A DNA stretch of 64,000 bases, from NCBI RefSeq assembly GCF_003148685.1, contig NZ_QGGR01000022.1, positions 1 through 64,000 on the forward strand, in the 5' to 3' direction. The notes under the pieces are model-generated. The model saw only the letters and a program-made list of their open reading frames with translations, made no database searches and was not told where the DNA came from. Shown here one piece after another: positions 1-7,523 of this stretch. This DNA is from Actinoplanes xinjiangensis. GTDB lineage: Bacteria > Actinomycetota > Actinomycetes > Mycobacteriales > Micromonosporaceae. Every line of letters starts with the position of its first letter. The stretch's first letter is position 1. The translations under genes were made by a program, and so were the position numbers.

Positions 1-42
1 CGGCCGCCGCTGTCTCTCACCCGCAGCAGCCCACAAAGACCG

Positions 43-77
43 ACGCGGGTTGATCAGAAACTCTGATCAACCCGCGT
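43..77. terminator. Perfect 16-bp hairpin, probable bidirectional terminator
   Basis: The arms acgcgggttgatcaga (43-58) and tctgatcaacccgcgt (62-77) are perfectly complementary around a 3-nt loop, with a short T-containing tail (ttaac). No gene crosses it. It probably ends a gene lying left of the window, or the leftward genes that start further right. Confidence 0.6.
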
Positions 78-157
78 TTAACACCAGCCACCTAGAGCGC
101 ATCTGACGGATCATCACGGCTGACTGTGGCCGATCGTTGGCCTGTTGTGGCTGGTGA

Positions 158-259
158 TCAACGGAATCGGCTGGTGTAGCCGTCGACGGCGGACACCGCA
201 GACGATGGGACCAGCAGTGATGCGCCGAAGATCGCGGCGGCGACGATGCGTACGTTCAT
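158..259 (-). CDS. Possible 33-residue secreted peptide
   Basis: This short reading frame begins with ATG at 257-259, preceded by a purine-rich stretch (GGGAGGACGGGATACAG) that could act as a ribosome binding site. The product looks like a signal peptide and little else: Met-Asn-Val-Arg, a hydrophobic Ala/Ile/Leu core, then a Ser-Ser-Ala-Val-Ser-Ala cleavage-like site and about ten residues ending in Arg-Phe-Arg. It may encode a very small exported peptide or be the remnant of a secreted protein. It could also be chance. Nothing else in the first 500 bases looks coding. Confidence 0.25.
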   Translation of the reverse strand: MNVRIVAAAIFGASLLVPSSAVSAVDGYTSRFR

Positions 260-513
260 CTGTATCCCGTCCTCCCGTACGAGGGTGCACCTGCTTCCCA
301 GCACAGCCCCCCGACAACCGAACGGGCCAGAGCCAAGGTCCCGGCAGGACATGTACCACCTGCGTGTGCACATCAAAGGCTCCGGACGATCGCGCAGATG
401 CGACGGGACTCCGCCATCGCCCAGCACTGTCCATCCCTTGGCAACCCGCGTGCGGAGGATGCCAGACGGGGACCCGGCCGGGTTCGTGCCGACCAGGTGA
501 GCCGGCCCTACGG

Positions 514-1677
514 CTATCCGGGTAGGTGGGTGAAGGCCACCCGGACGGCAGTCACCTTGGTGACCGCACCGTTGTACGCGGACGGCTCCGAGGCAAGCAC
601 CCAACCGGTGTCGGTGCTCGGTGTTGTGAAGGCGATCTGGCCGGTGAAGGGTCGCATCACGTCTCCGCCTCCCGTGACGTGGCCGACGGCGAGCTCCCGC
701 ACGGTGCCGTTGTGGATCTGCACCACGCGGATGTTGATATTGCCCTCGAAGGCGAGTGCCCGGCCGCTGATCGTCAGCGGCGAGGTGACGACCGCGAGGT
801 CACTCAGCGTGATGGCGGCAGCCGGCCGGTCGACGACGATGGTGTCGGTGATGACGCCCAGCACGGTGAACGACGTACGCGTCTTGCCCAGGAGCACCCG
901 GCTGAGTGGGCCTGATACGGACCGGCCCTCGCCGACCCGGGTCCGGATGTCCACCGTCGCGATGAAGTCGCTGCGCCACTGCGAACCCTGGACGGCGATG
1001 TTCCGCATGCCAGCCACCTGGGCCAGCCAGACGCGGGCGACCCGTTGAGCCTCGGCCAGCGGCGGCATGGTGTTCTCCGGCGGAGACAACTGCAGCCACT
1101 CGTAGAACGTGGCGACGTCACCGTCGAGGGAGTAGATCGTCCGGTGCACGGTGGCGAACTGCTTGAAGGTGGTATCCAGCTCCGCCAGGAACGCTGCCGT
1201 TCCCGCACTGGATCCGGCGGTCGGCATGACCGGCCGCAGATCGTTGAAGTCGGCGTAGCCCACCGCATCCGCGATGCGGACGCTGCGCAGCTTTCCGGCG
1301 GTCGCCGAGGTGAAAACCGACCAGTAGCCCGCGGCGCGCTCCGCCTGGGTGGGTCCTGCCAGTAACTGGGTCAGTGCCGCGGTGGCGACCTTCGGGCTGC
1401 GGGGCACACTGCGCCGTACCGCGACCACCTTGGTGGGATCGTCGGCCGGGCCGCGGTGAAAGTAGACCTTGACCGTCATCATGGTCGGCGCGGTGCCCGG
1501 CTCCGAGCTGGGGGACTCGCTCGGGCCCGGGATCGCCGGCGCGCCGGCGACTGGTGGCGCCGTGCCGCCCGTTGCGTTGTCGCGGACCGCCAGCCAGATA
1601 CCACTCAGCACCATTGCGGCTGCGACGAACGCGCTGACCGCGGCTGTCATCCATCGAGTTCTCGTCGAGACATTCAT
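514..1677 (-). CDS. Membrane-anchored GerMN/Gmad2 domain protein
   Basis: The 387-residue protein has an N-terminal membrane anchor (about residues 10-30) and a Pro/Ser/Thr-rich linker. A GerMN domain follows (about 65-205; VKVYFHRG..., then ALTQLLAGPTQAERAAGYWS), and then an Ig-like Gmad2 domain (about 280-385, containing TISGRALAFEGNINIRV). In actinobacteria this pair occurs in secreted or lipoprotein-like proteins of unknown role, sometimes beside sensor kinases. The name comes from Bacillus spore germination and does not imply germination here. A strong AGGAGG lies 6 nt before the ATG. There is no lipobox, so it is probably an anchored protein. It appears monocistronic. The function is unknown, but the domain call is good. 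Confidence 0.75.
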   Translation of the reverse strand: MNVSTRTRWMTAAVSAFVAAAMVLSGIWLAVRDNATGGTAPPVAGAPAIPGPSESPSSEPGTAPTMMTVKVYFHRGPADDPTKVVAVRRSVPRSPKVATAALTQLLAGPTQAERAAGYWSVFTSATAGKLRSVRIADAVGYADFNDLRPVMPTAGSSAGTAAFLAELDTTFKQFATVHRTIYSLDGDVATFYEWLQLSPPENTMPPLAEAQRVARVWLAQVAGMRNIAVQGSQWRSDFIATVDIRTRVGEGRSVSGPLSRVLLGKTRTSFTVLGVITDTIVVDRPAAAITLSDLAVVTSPLTISGRALAFEGNINIRVVQIHNGTVRELAVGHVTGGGDVMRPFTGQIAFTTPSTDTGWVLASEPSAYNGAVTKVTAVRVAFTHLPG

Positions 1678-2283
1678 GGTCGCCTCCTGAGATCTCGGAG
1701 AGGCGAAACGATCGGGGGTATCCCCCGCGGGACGCGGAGGTAAGCCAGCGCTTCACATCGGCGCCACTCCTACCGCTCGACCCTACGACTCCGCAGCGCC
1801 CACGGCACAGGGCTTCAAGACCTGACTCGGCGGGACTCCGAGCACGGACCAGCGAGACCGGTGGGCGGTCGGCTCCGCCGAGGACGCACGCTCGTTGAAG
1901 GACGGCCCCCCGGCAGGCTGTGGATAAGGCATGGTGGCGCTCGCCGGCGAGTCGCAATGGGCCAGGAACCTCCGCCGGCGCCGGCGCCGGCGGCGACGCG
2001 ATGCTGCGAAGTGGACCTACCCGACATGTGCGGCTCTCCGAGCCCCCCATCCCTTCCATCTGCCATTGTCCATTACCCCCGTTTGTCGAATCGCGTACGC
2101 CGTCGACAATCGTCCCTGAGTCGCGGCGGAGACCTCAACGACGATGTCGAGGCGGGTGCTCGCCTGGGGGGCCTTTCGGCCCTGCCTGCCCCATCCCATC
2201 AGGTGCACGCTCGGGATGACGCCCCGCCGATGGCCGGCAAGCGCTCGGCACCCACCGCGTCACCGACCGCCAGGGAGCCCGGC
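1678..2283. other. Intergenic region without a convincing gene
   Basis: About 600 bases separate the GerMN gene from the first usp gene. Open frames exist on both strands but have no ribosome binding site, no recognisable domain and Arg/Pro-rich shadow composition. The region must hold the promoters of both divergent genes. It contains a CG-rich GCCGGC-type repeat run near 1965-1995 and the GGCCTTTCGGC box at 2170-2180 described separately. Confidence 0.5.
2170..2180 (+). promoter_or_regulatory. GGCCTTTCGGC box upstream of first usp gene
   Basis: The 11-mer GGCCTTTCGGC sits inside a longer imperfect inverted repeat (GGGGGCCTTTCGGCCC) about 104 nt before the usp start at 2284. The identical 11-mer recurs at 2818-2828, before the second usp gene. 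Its shape resembles the boxes bound by DosR/DevR-type regulators, which control usp genes in mycobacteria. That link is inference only. Confidence 0.4.
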
Positions 2284-2736
2284 ATGCCAGCTGAAGTCAC
2301 CGAGACCGCTGCCCGGATCGTCGTCGGAGTCGACGGCTCGCCCGGTTCGAAGGTCGCCCTGACCTGGGCGATGGGTCAGGCGAAGCTGACCGGCGCCGTC
2401 ATCGAGGCCGTGACCGCTTGGCAGGATCCGGCTATTTACGGTACGGCCTATGGCTGGACCAGCGTCGCGTTCGAGGGTGACACCTATGCCATGAACATGA
2501 CGAAGGTTCTCGACGACACGATCGCCGAGGTGGCCGACGGCGCCGGGACGCCTGTCACGGTCATCCCGAGAGTGGTGCAGGGCCACCCGGTCGAGGCATT
2601 GCTGAAGGCCGCGACTGGCGCGCGACTGCTCGTGCTCGGCAGTCGTGGGCACGGCACGTTCGCCGGGAGCTTCTCGTGGTCGGTGACAAGCGACGCGGTG
2701 TCCTCGGCCGAGCCAGCACCGGAGACGTGCCGCTGA
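2284..2736 (+). CDS. Universal stress protein, C-terminus frame-disrupted
   Basis: The frame starts at ATG 2284 behind GGGAG and encodes a UspA fold: IVVGVDGSPGS at the N-terminus, and near residue 120 the ATP-loop element VLGSRGHG. Instead of the usual loop end and final beta strand, the reading frame runs into unrelated Ser-rich sequence and stops at 2736. In another frame, 2667-2807 encodes a second Usp end (ELLVVGDKRRGVLGRAS, later CPVAVVP). The locus therefore carries two copies of the segment around the ATP loop, joined out of frame, as expected from recombination between two neighbouring usp genes. A short protein may still be made, but the ATP-binding domain is incomplete. The intact tandem Usp gene follows. 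Confidence 0.7.
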   Translation: MPAEVTETAARIVVGVDGSPGSKVALTWAMGQAKLTGAVIEAVTAWQDPAIYGTAYGWTSVAFEGDTYAMNMTKVLDDTIAEVADGAGTPVTVIPRVVQGHPVEALLKAATGARLLVLGSRGHGTFAGSFSWSVTSDAVSSAEPAPETCR

Positions 2737-2817
2737 CCGTGGCGACCGGGGCATCCTGCCCGGTCGCCGTCGTGCCCATGGACCAGCACGAATCGGCACG
2801 GCTATGAGTGTGGTGCA

Positions 2818-2828
2818 GGCCTTTCGGC
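2818..2828 (+). promoter_or_regulatory. Second GGCCTTTCGGC box upstream of tandem usp gene
   Basis: This is an exact repeat of the 11-mer at 2170-2180, here about 83 nt before the ATG at 2911 and just after the broken usp reading frame ends. Its flanks are less symmetrical than those of the first copy. Finding the same word before both usp genes suggests a shared regulator. Confidence 0.4.
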
Positions 2829-2910
2829 ACGGCCGGGCATGACGTGTCGCCCTGCACACCTGGCATCGACGGCGATCACGATGAAGGGGAGTGCTGGAGA
2901 AGGAGGAGCC

Positions 2911-3789
2911 ATGCGAACTCCCACCATCGTCGTCGCCACCGACGGCGCCGCAACATCGGCGACAGTACGGTGGGCGGCCCGCGAGGCCGCACGCCGGCGC
3001 GTGAGTCTGCGCGTCGTGCACGTCCTGGACTGGGACTGGAACACCTCACGCTACGACTTCGGCGCCGACAACTTCGAGATGGCCCGCGAACTCGCCGAAA
3101 CCGTGACCGCAACCGCAGCGGCGGAAGCCCGCACCGTCGCCCCGTCGGTCAACGTCATGGAAGTGACCCTGATCGGCAGTCCGGCCGCGCAGCTGCTCGA
3201 CGCAGCCGACGGGGCGGATCTGCTGGTGATCGGCAGCCGCGGGCACGGCGGATTCGCCGACCTGTTGCTCGGCGGGGTCAGCCAGCGGGTCGCGACGCAC
3301 GCCTCCTGCCCGGTGGTCGTGGTGCGCGGACGCACCGAAGCCACCGAGGGACCGATCGCCGTCGGTGTGGACGACTCCGCCGCGGCCGAGCACGTACTGT
3401 CCACGGCGTTCGCCGCCGCGGCCGACCGCGGCAGCGGGCTGGTCGCGATCCGCACCTACTTGCCGGCCGTACCGCTGTACTACAGCTATGCCGTTCCGGC
3501 GGCCACCATCGCCACTCCTGAGCAGGACACCGCCGAGCGTGCCCGGTTGCAGGAGCAGCTCGCGCCGTGGCGTGGCAAGTATCCGAACGTCGCGGTCGAG
3601 ACTCTGGTGTCGCACGACAGCGCTGCCGCAGTTCTGGTCGGTGTTTCGCACGGCACGCAGTTGGTCGTGGTCGGCAGCCGCGGCCACGGCGTGATCGTCG
3701 GCACGCTGCTCGGCTCCACCGGGCTGCAGCTGCTGCACCACGCCGACTGCCCCGTCTACGTGGACCGCCCGCGCCAGGAACACCGGTGA
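2911..3789 (+). CDS. Tandem-domain universal stress protein
   Basis: The 292-residue protein consists of two UspA domains (about 1-140 and 145-290). Each domain has an N-terminal acidic nucleotide site (VVATDG in domain 1, AVGVDDS in domain 2) and the G-2x-G-9x-G ATP loop (IGSRGHGGFADLLLGG and VGSRGHGVIVGTLLGS). Two-domain Usp proteins of this size are typical of actinobacteria, where many are induced by hypoxia or stationary phase. The ATG at 2911 has GGAGGAG 3-9 nt upstream; the longer in-frame extension lacks a ribosome binding site. The stop overlaps the GTG of the next gene, so the two are probably translated together. Confidence 0.88.
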   Translation: MRTPTIVVATDGAATSATVRWAAREAARRRVSLRVVHVLDWDWNTSRYDFGADNFEMARELAETVTATAAAEARTVAPSVNVMEVTLIGSPAAQLLDAADGADLLVIGSRGHGGFADLLLGGVSQRVATHASCPVVVVRGRTEATEGPIAVGVDDSAAAEHVLSTAFAAAADRGSGLVAIRTYLPAVPLYYSYAVPAATIATPEQDTAERARLQEQLAPWRGKYPNVAVETLVSHDSAAAVLVGVSHGTQLVVVGSRGHGVIVGTLLGSTGLQLLHHADCPVYVDRPRQEHR

Positions 3790-6308
3790 CCACCCACCAC
3801 CGCCCGGCAGTCTCCGAAATCGCCGATGCCCTGACCGTCGACGGTGGGATCGTTTCGATCCGGCCGATCACCGCGCGGGACCGCCGGGCCATCAGTGCGC
3901 TGTACGCCGACGCGTCACCGGACAATCTGCGCCTACGGTTCTTCGCCCGTCCGGGCTCCGCCACACTGGCCGCCGAGGTCGACCGGCTATGCCGTCCGGC
4001 CTCGGATCGGTTCCTGGCGCTGCTGGCATGCGAAGGCGACCGCTTGGTCGGGGTGGCGTCCTGCGAACGGATGGGCGACGGGCCACGTGCGGAGTTCGCC
4101 GTCTTCATCGCCGACCACGATCACGGCCGGGGTATCGGCACATTGCTTCTGGAGCACCTGACGGCCCGCGGTCGTCGCCTGGGCATCACCGAGTTCGTCG
4201 GTGAGGTGTTACCCGCCAACCGGGGCATGCTACGCGTCGCCCACGATCTGAGTTCCCGCACCATGACCCATTTCGACCGCGGAATCGTAGACGTCAGCCT
4301 GCACACCGGCGATGACGAGCAGACCCGGCAGGCGATAGACGAACGGGACCGTACCGCCGAGCGGGCGTCCCTGCAGCCGCTATTCAACCCGCGCTCGGTC
4401 GCCGTCATTGACGCCGGGCACAGTACCGGCCGAGAGGCATTGCAGACCCTGCGTGAGTACGGTTTCACCGGTCGTCTCTACCCGATCGATCCGGCCGGCA
4501 CCGTCGTCGACGGGCTGGTGGTGCGCCGCAGCCTGCGCGACGTTCCGGAACCGGTGGATCTACTGGTCATCGCGGTTCCTGCAGACCAGGTCGCGGCCGC
4601 ACTGACCGACGGCGCGGCAGCCGGCGCCCGCGCGGCGATTCTGCTGAGTGCAGGCTTCGAGGACACGGAGGCCGGCCGCCATCGGCTCGCTGACGTGCTG
4701 CGGCTGGCTCGATCTCACGGGATCCGGCTGGTCGGCCCGAACAGCCTCGGTGTCGTCAACACCGATCCGCGGGTACGCCTGGACGCCAGTACCGTACCGG
4801 CGTCGCCTCGGGCCGGCGGACTGAGCGTGGCGGCACAATCCCCGGCGGTGGCCGCCAAGGTCCTGGAAGCCGCCGTCTGCACCGGCACCGGAGTCTCGAC
4901 GCTGGTGGCACTCGGCGACAAGGCCGACGTCAGCGGCAACGACCTGCTCGCGTACTGGTACGACGACCCAGCCACCCGCGCCGTCGCGCTGTTCCTGGAG
5001 TCGTACGGCAACCCTCGCAAGTTCGCCCGTACCGTAAGTTCCCTGTCACTACGCAAGCCGGTGCTTGCCATCGCAGGAGACCGCCCACCGGGCGGGCGGG
5101 ACGACGGGCTGCACACCGCCGCGCTCGATGCCATGCTCGGCCAAGCCGGAGTCGTCCGCCCGAGAACCATCGACGAGTCACTGGACACGGCCCGGATACT
5201 CACCGACCAGCCACTCCCAAGCGGGACACGCCTCGCGATCCTGAGCAACTCCAGCGACCTGTGCCGGCTCGCCGCCGACACCGCCGAAGCGGTCCGACTG
5301 CGGCTACCGGCAACGCGCGCCTGCACCCGGCGGCAGGTGGCCCGTGTGACGTCGCAGGCAACAAGTATGGACAACCCGATCGATCTCAGCGGCGACGCGA
5401 TACCCGTCACCTTCGCGTCCGCCGCCTCCGCCGTAGCCGACAGCGGCTCCGCGGACATGTTGCTGATCGCCGTCGCCTGCACTCGGGCAAACCGGCCGGA
5501 CCTGATCCTGGCCGCACTCGGACCAGTCGTCGACCGATACTCCGACCTACCCATAGCGATAGTGCTCAGCGGGTACACCGGTGACGTCGGTCCAGGCCTG
5601 GGGAAACGGCACGCGCCGATCTACCACGATCCGGAACGTGCGGTCCGGGCCTTGGCCCATGCCGCCGGGTATGCCGATTGGCTGCGTCACCCCCACGTTC
5701 GGCACGCCGACCTGCCCGGCATAGACAAAGATGGAGCCGGCGCCACGGTCAGCGAGGCGATCGCCACGCGGACAGGCCGGCAACCCCGTCAGCTGACCGC
5801 GCGGATCCTCGCCGCATACGGGATCACGATCCTCACGCCGATCGCATTCGGGATGCCGGTGCGACATCACCCCCCATCCCCGGTCGAACTGGTGGCCACG
5901 GTGATCCGCGACCCGCTGTTCGGGTCGCTGGTGTTGCTCGGCCCCAGCGGAGCGCACGGTGACACGTTCGATGGATGGGCGGTGCGGCCGGCGCCGATGA
6001 CCGAGGCGGACCCGAGGCAGATGTGGCGATCTCTTGCCTGCGCATCGCTGCTGAGCACACGACCGGACGACACCGCGGCTCTGGAGAACCTGATGCTGCG
6101 GCTGGACCGGCTCGCCGAGGATCACCCGGAGATCGCCGAGCTGACCCTGAACCTGGTACTCGCCGGGACGAACGGTCTGACGGTGGTTGACGCCGAACTA
6201 CGTCTCGCTCCCGTCCGCGCCGAGACCGACCCCCTGCTTCGCCGCCTGTCACCCGCCGACAAGGAATCCCAGCCCCGGCAGATCCTGAAGGAGCACCCTT
6301 TGATGTAG
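3786..6308 (+). CDS. GNAT acetyltransferase fused to acyl-CoA synthetase (Pat-like)
   Basis: The 840-residue fusion starts at GTG 3786, which overlaps the upstream stop (GTGA). Residues about 15-175 form a GNAT acetyltransferase with the acetyl-CoA loop HGRGIGT. Residues about 200-320 are a CoA-binding Rossmann domain (GREALQTLREYGFTGRLYPI). A succinyl-CoA-ligase-like region follows (LVALGDKADVSGNDLLAYW) with a possible phospho-His (LHTAAL). The C-terminal part is a short, diverged ATP-grasp_5-like segment. Bacterial lysine acetyltransferases of the Pka/PatA group combine these domains in various orders and acetylate metabolic enzymes such as Acs. A similar role is inferred. The company of usp genes suggests a stress or dormancy setting. 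Confidence 0.82.
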   Translation: MTTHHRPAVSEIADALTVDGGIVSIRPITARDRRAISALYADASPDNLRLRFFARPGSATLAAEVDRLCRPASDRFLALLACEGDRLVGVASCERMGDGPRAEFAVFIADHDHGRGIGTLLLEHLTARGRRLGITEFVGEVLPANRGMLRVAHDLSSRTMTHFDRGIVDVSLHTGDDEQTRQAIDERDRTAERASLQPLFNPRSVAVIDAGHSTGREALQTLREYGFTGRLYPIDPAGTVVDGLVVRRSLRDVPEPVDLLVIAVPADQVAAALTDGAAAGARAAILLSAGFEDTEAGRHRLADVLRLARSHGIRLVGPNSLGVVNTDPRVRLDASTVPASPRAGGLSVAAQSPAVAAKVLEAAVCTGTGVSTLVALGDKADVSGNDLLAYWYDDPATRAVALFLESYGNPRKFARTVSSLSLRKPVLAIAGDRPPGGRDDGLHTAALDAMLGQAGVVRPRTIDESLDTARILTDQPLPSGTRLAILSNSSDLCRLAADTAEAVRLRLPATRACTRRQVARVTSQATSMDNPIDLSGDAIPVTFASAASAVADSGSADMLLIAVACTRANRPDLILAALGPVVDRYSDLPIAIVLSGYTGDVGPGLGKRHAPIYHDPERAVRALAHAAGYADWLRHPHVRHADLPGIDKDGAGATVSEAIATRTGRQPRQLTARILAAYGITILTPIAFGMPVRHHPPSPVELVATVIRDPLFGSLVLLGPSGAHGDTFDGWAVRPAPMTEADPRQMWRSLACASLLSTRPDDTAALENLMLRLDRLAEDHPEIAELTLNLVLAGTNGLTVVDAELRLAPVRAETDPLLRRLSPADKESQPRQILKEHPLM

Positions 6309-6318
6309 GGAGGCCGCC

Positions 6319-6846
6319 ATGAAAGCACTCATCGTCTACGAGTCGATGTTCGGCAACACCGAGGCGATCGCCCACGTTGTCGCCGAACGCCTGAAGGCCA
6401 GCTTCGACGTCACCCTTGCCGACGTACGCGTCATGCCGCCGGTCGGCGACGCAGATCTGCTCATCGTCGGCGCTCCGACGCACGCGTTCAGCATGAGCCG
6501 CCCTCGGACCCGCGCGGACGCGATCCGGCACGGCACGACGGTGGGAGCCGGCGTACCCGGCATCGGCATCCGCGAGTACCTCGATTACACACCCTGGCTG
6601 ACCGGCATGTATGCGGCAGCGTTCGACACCAGGATGAGAAAACCCTTGTTGCCCGGATCAGCAGCCTGCAAGGCCTACCGCCGGCTGCATGCGCTCGGCT
6701 GCCACATGGTTGCCCCACCGAAGTCATTTCACGTCGTAGGCATCACCGAGCCACTCATCGACGGCGAGCCGGACCAGGCCCGCCGATGGGCCGACGCGAT
6801 CACCGCCACAGTGCTCACCGCCCGGCGCACGACACCGGCCGCGTGA
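6319..6846 (+). CDS. Flavodoxin-like protein
   Basis: The 175-residue protein starts with the flavodoxin FMN phosphate loop (VYESMFGNTEAIA, residues 5-17). It keeps the second loop near residue 55 (IVGAPTHAFSMSR) with an alternating alpha/beta pattern. The ATG follows GGGAGG by 6 nt and lies 10 nt after the preceding stop, so it probably belongs to the usp-acetyltransferase operon. Electron transfer or FMN-dependent reduction under stress is likely, but the partner is unknown. The length is normal for the family. Confidence 0.8.
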   Translation: MKALIVYESMFGNTEAIAHVVAERLKASFDVTLADVRVMPPVGDADLLIVGAPTHAFSMSRPRTRADAIRHGTTVGAGVPGIGIREYLDYTPWLTGMYAAAFDTRMRKPLLPGSAACKAYRRLHALGCHMVAPPKSFHVVGITEPLIDGEPDQARRWADAITATVLTARRTTPAA

Positions 6847-7027
6847 GCATCTCCTCCCCCGGCCCCGTCAGGGACCTGCTCGATCACCGGAGTGTCCTCA
6901 GCCGAGTCCGACGACGACTGATCGCTGTTGAGCTGGGCGAACTCCTGAAAACGGGAGTATCCGCACGGCGACCTCGGCACCGTGCTACGCTTACTTCGTT
7001 GCAGTTTTGATTTCCGTAGACGCTTAT

Positions 7028-7075
7028 GGCGCCTCTTTGGGTTACGTGAACCCGTCCAGGCGCCTTTCGTTTTTA
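7028..7075 (+). promoter_or_regulatory. Nested hairpin with T-run in the cold-shock gene leader
   Basis: The outer arms GGCGCC (7028-7033) and GGCGCC (7059-7064) enclose an inner stem GGGTT (7039-7043)/AACCC (7049-7053) with loop ACGTG. TTTCGTTTTT follows directly. The element lies about 85-130 nt before the cold-shock ATG. It looks like a terminator within a 5' leader, so it may be an attenuator or a temperature-responsive structure. Alternatively it ends transcription from the flavodoxin operon. Confidence 0.5.
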
Positions 7076-7158
7076 AGTCGGTTCCGACGCGGGTGATCAA
7101 CGCAGCGGCTCGCGAGACCGTAAGGTGCGGCCTCCAGCGACCTGCGAAGGAGCAGATT

Positions 7159-7362
7159 ATGACTACAGGCACCGTGAAGTGGTTCAACGCTGACAAGGGC
7201 TTCGGCTTCATCACCCCCGACGACGGCGGCGCCGACGTCTTCGCCCACTTCTCTGCGATCGCGACGAGTGGCTTCCGCAGCCTCGACGAGAACCAGAAGG
7301 TGGAGTTCGACGTGACCCAGGGCCAGAAGGGCCCGCAGGCGGAGAACATCCGCCCGCTCTGA
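7159..7362 (+). CDS. cspA: Cold-shock domain protein
   Basis: This is a 67-residue single cold-shock domain with RNP1-like KGFGFITP (residues 13-20) and RNP2-like VFAHFSAI, ending NIRPL as usual for actinobacterial CspA-type RNA chaperones. The start is ATG 7159 with GAAGGAG upstream; longer in-frame starts lie in the structured leader and are not used. Full length is normal. It is monocistronic, with a long leader (7028-7075 hairpin) and a strong terminator at 7379-7413. The protein binds single-stranded nucleic acid in the cytoplasm. Confidence 0.95.
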   Translation: MTTGTVKWFNADKGFGFITPDDGGADVFAHFSAIATSGFRSLDENQKVEFDVTQGQKGPQAENIRPL

Positions 7363-7378
7363 TCGTCGCTTAACGATT

Positions 7379-7413
7379 CGGCGGCCCGGCTTTTTCAGCG
7401 GGCCGCCGTTTTG
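7379..7413 (+). terminator. Rho-independent terminator of the cold-shock gene
   Basis: The stem CGGCGGCCCG (7379-7388) pairs with CGGGCCGCCG (7399-7408) and is followed by TTTTG. It begins 17 nt after the cspA stop codon. Confidence 0.85.
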
Positions 7414-7523
7414 CGTTCCCGACAGGGCGACGAGTCCCCGACGGGAGCCTCCGCAGCGGACTTCTCCGTCGGCGTTTCAGAAATCCATGTCGTTTCAGAA
7501 ACCCCTGTCCTTGTGCGGTCAGG

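Noticed and set aside
1861-2283. Long upstream extension of the first usp reading frame
   Set aside because: The extension is Arg/Pro-rich, has no domain and no ribosome binding site. The ATG at 2284 has GGGAG and begins exactly at the Usp fold.
3567-3785. Upstream extension of the GNAT-synthetase frame
   Set aside because: It lies wholly inside the tandem usp coding region in another frame. The GTG at 3786, coupled to the stop, is the natural start.
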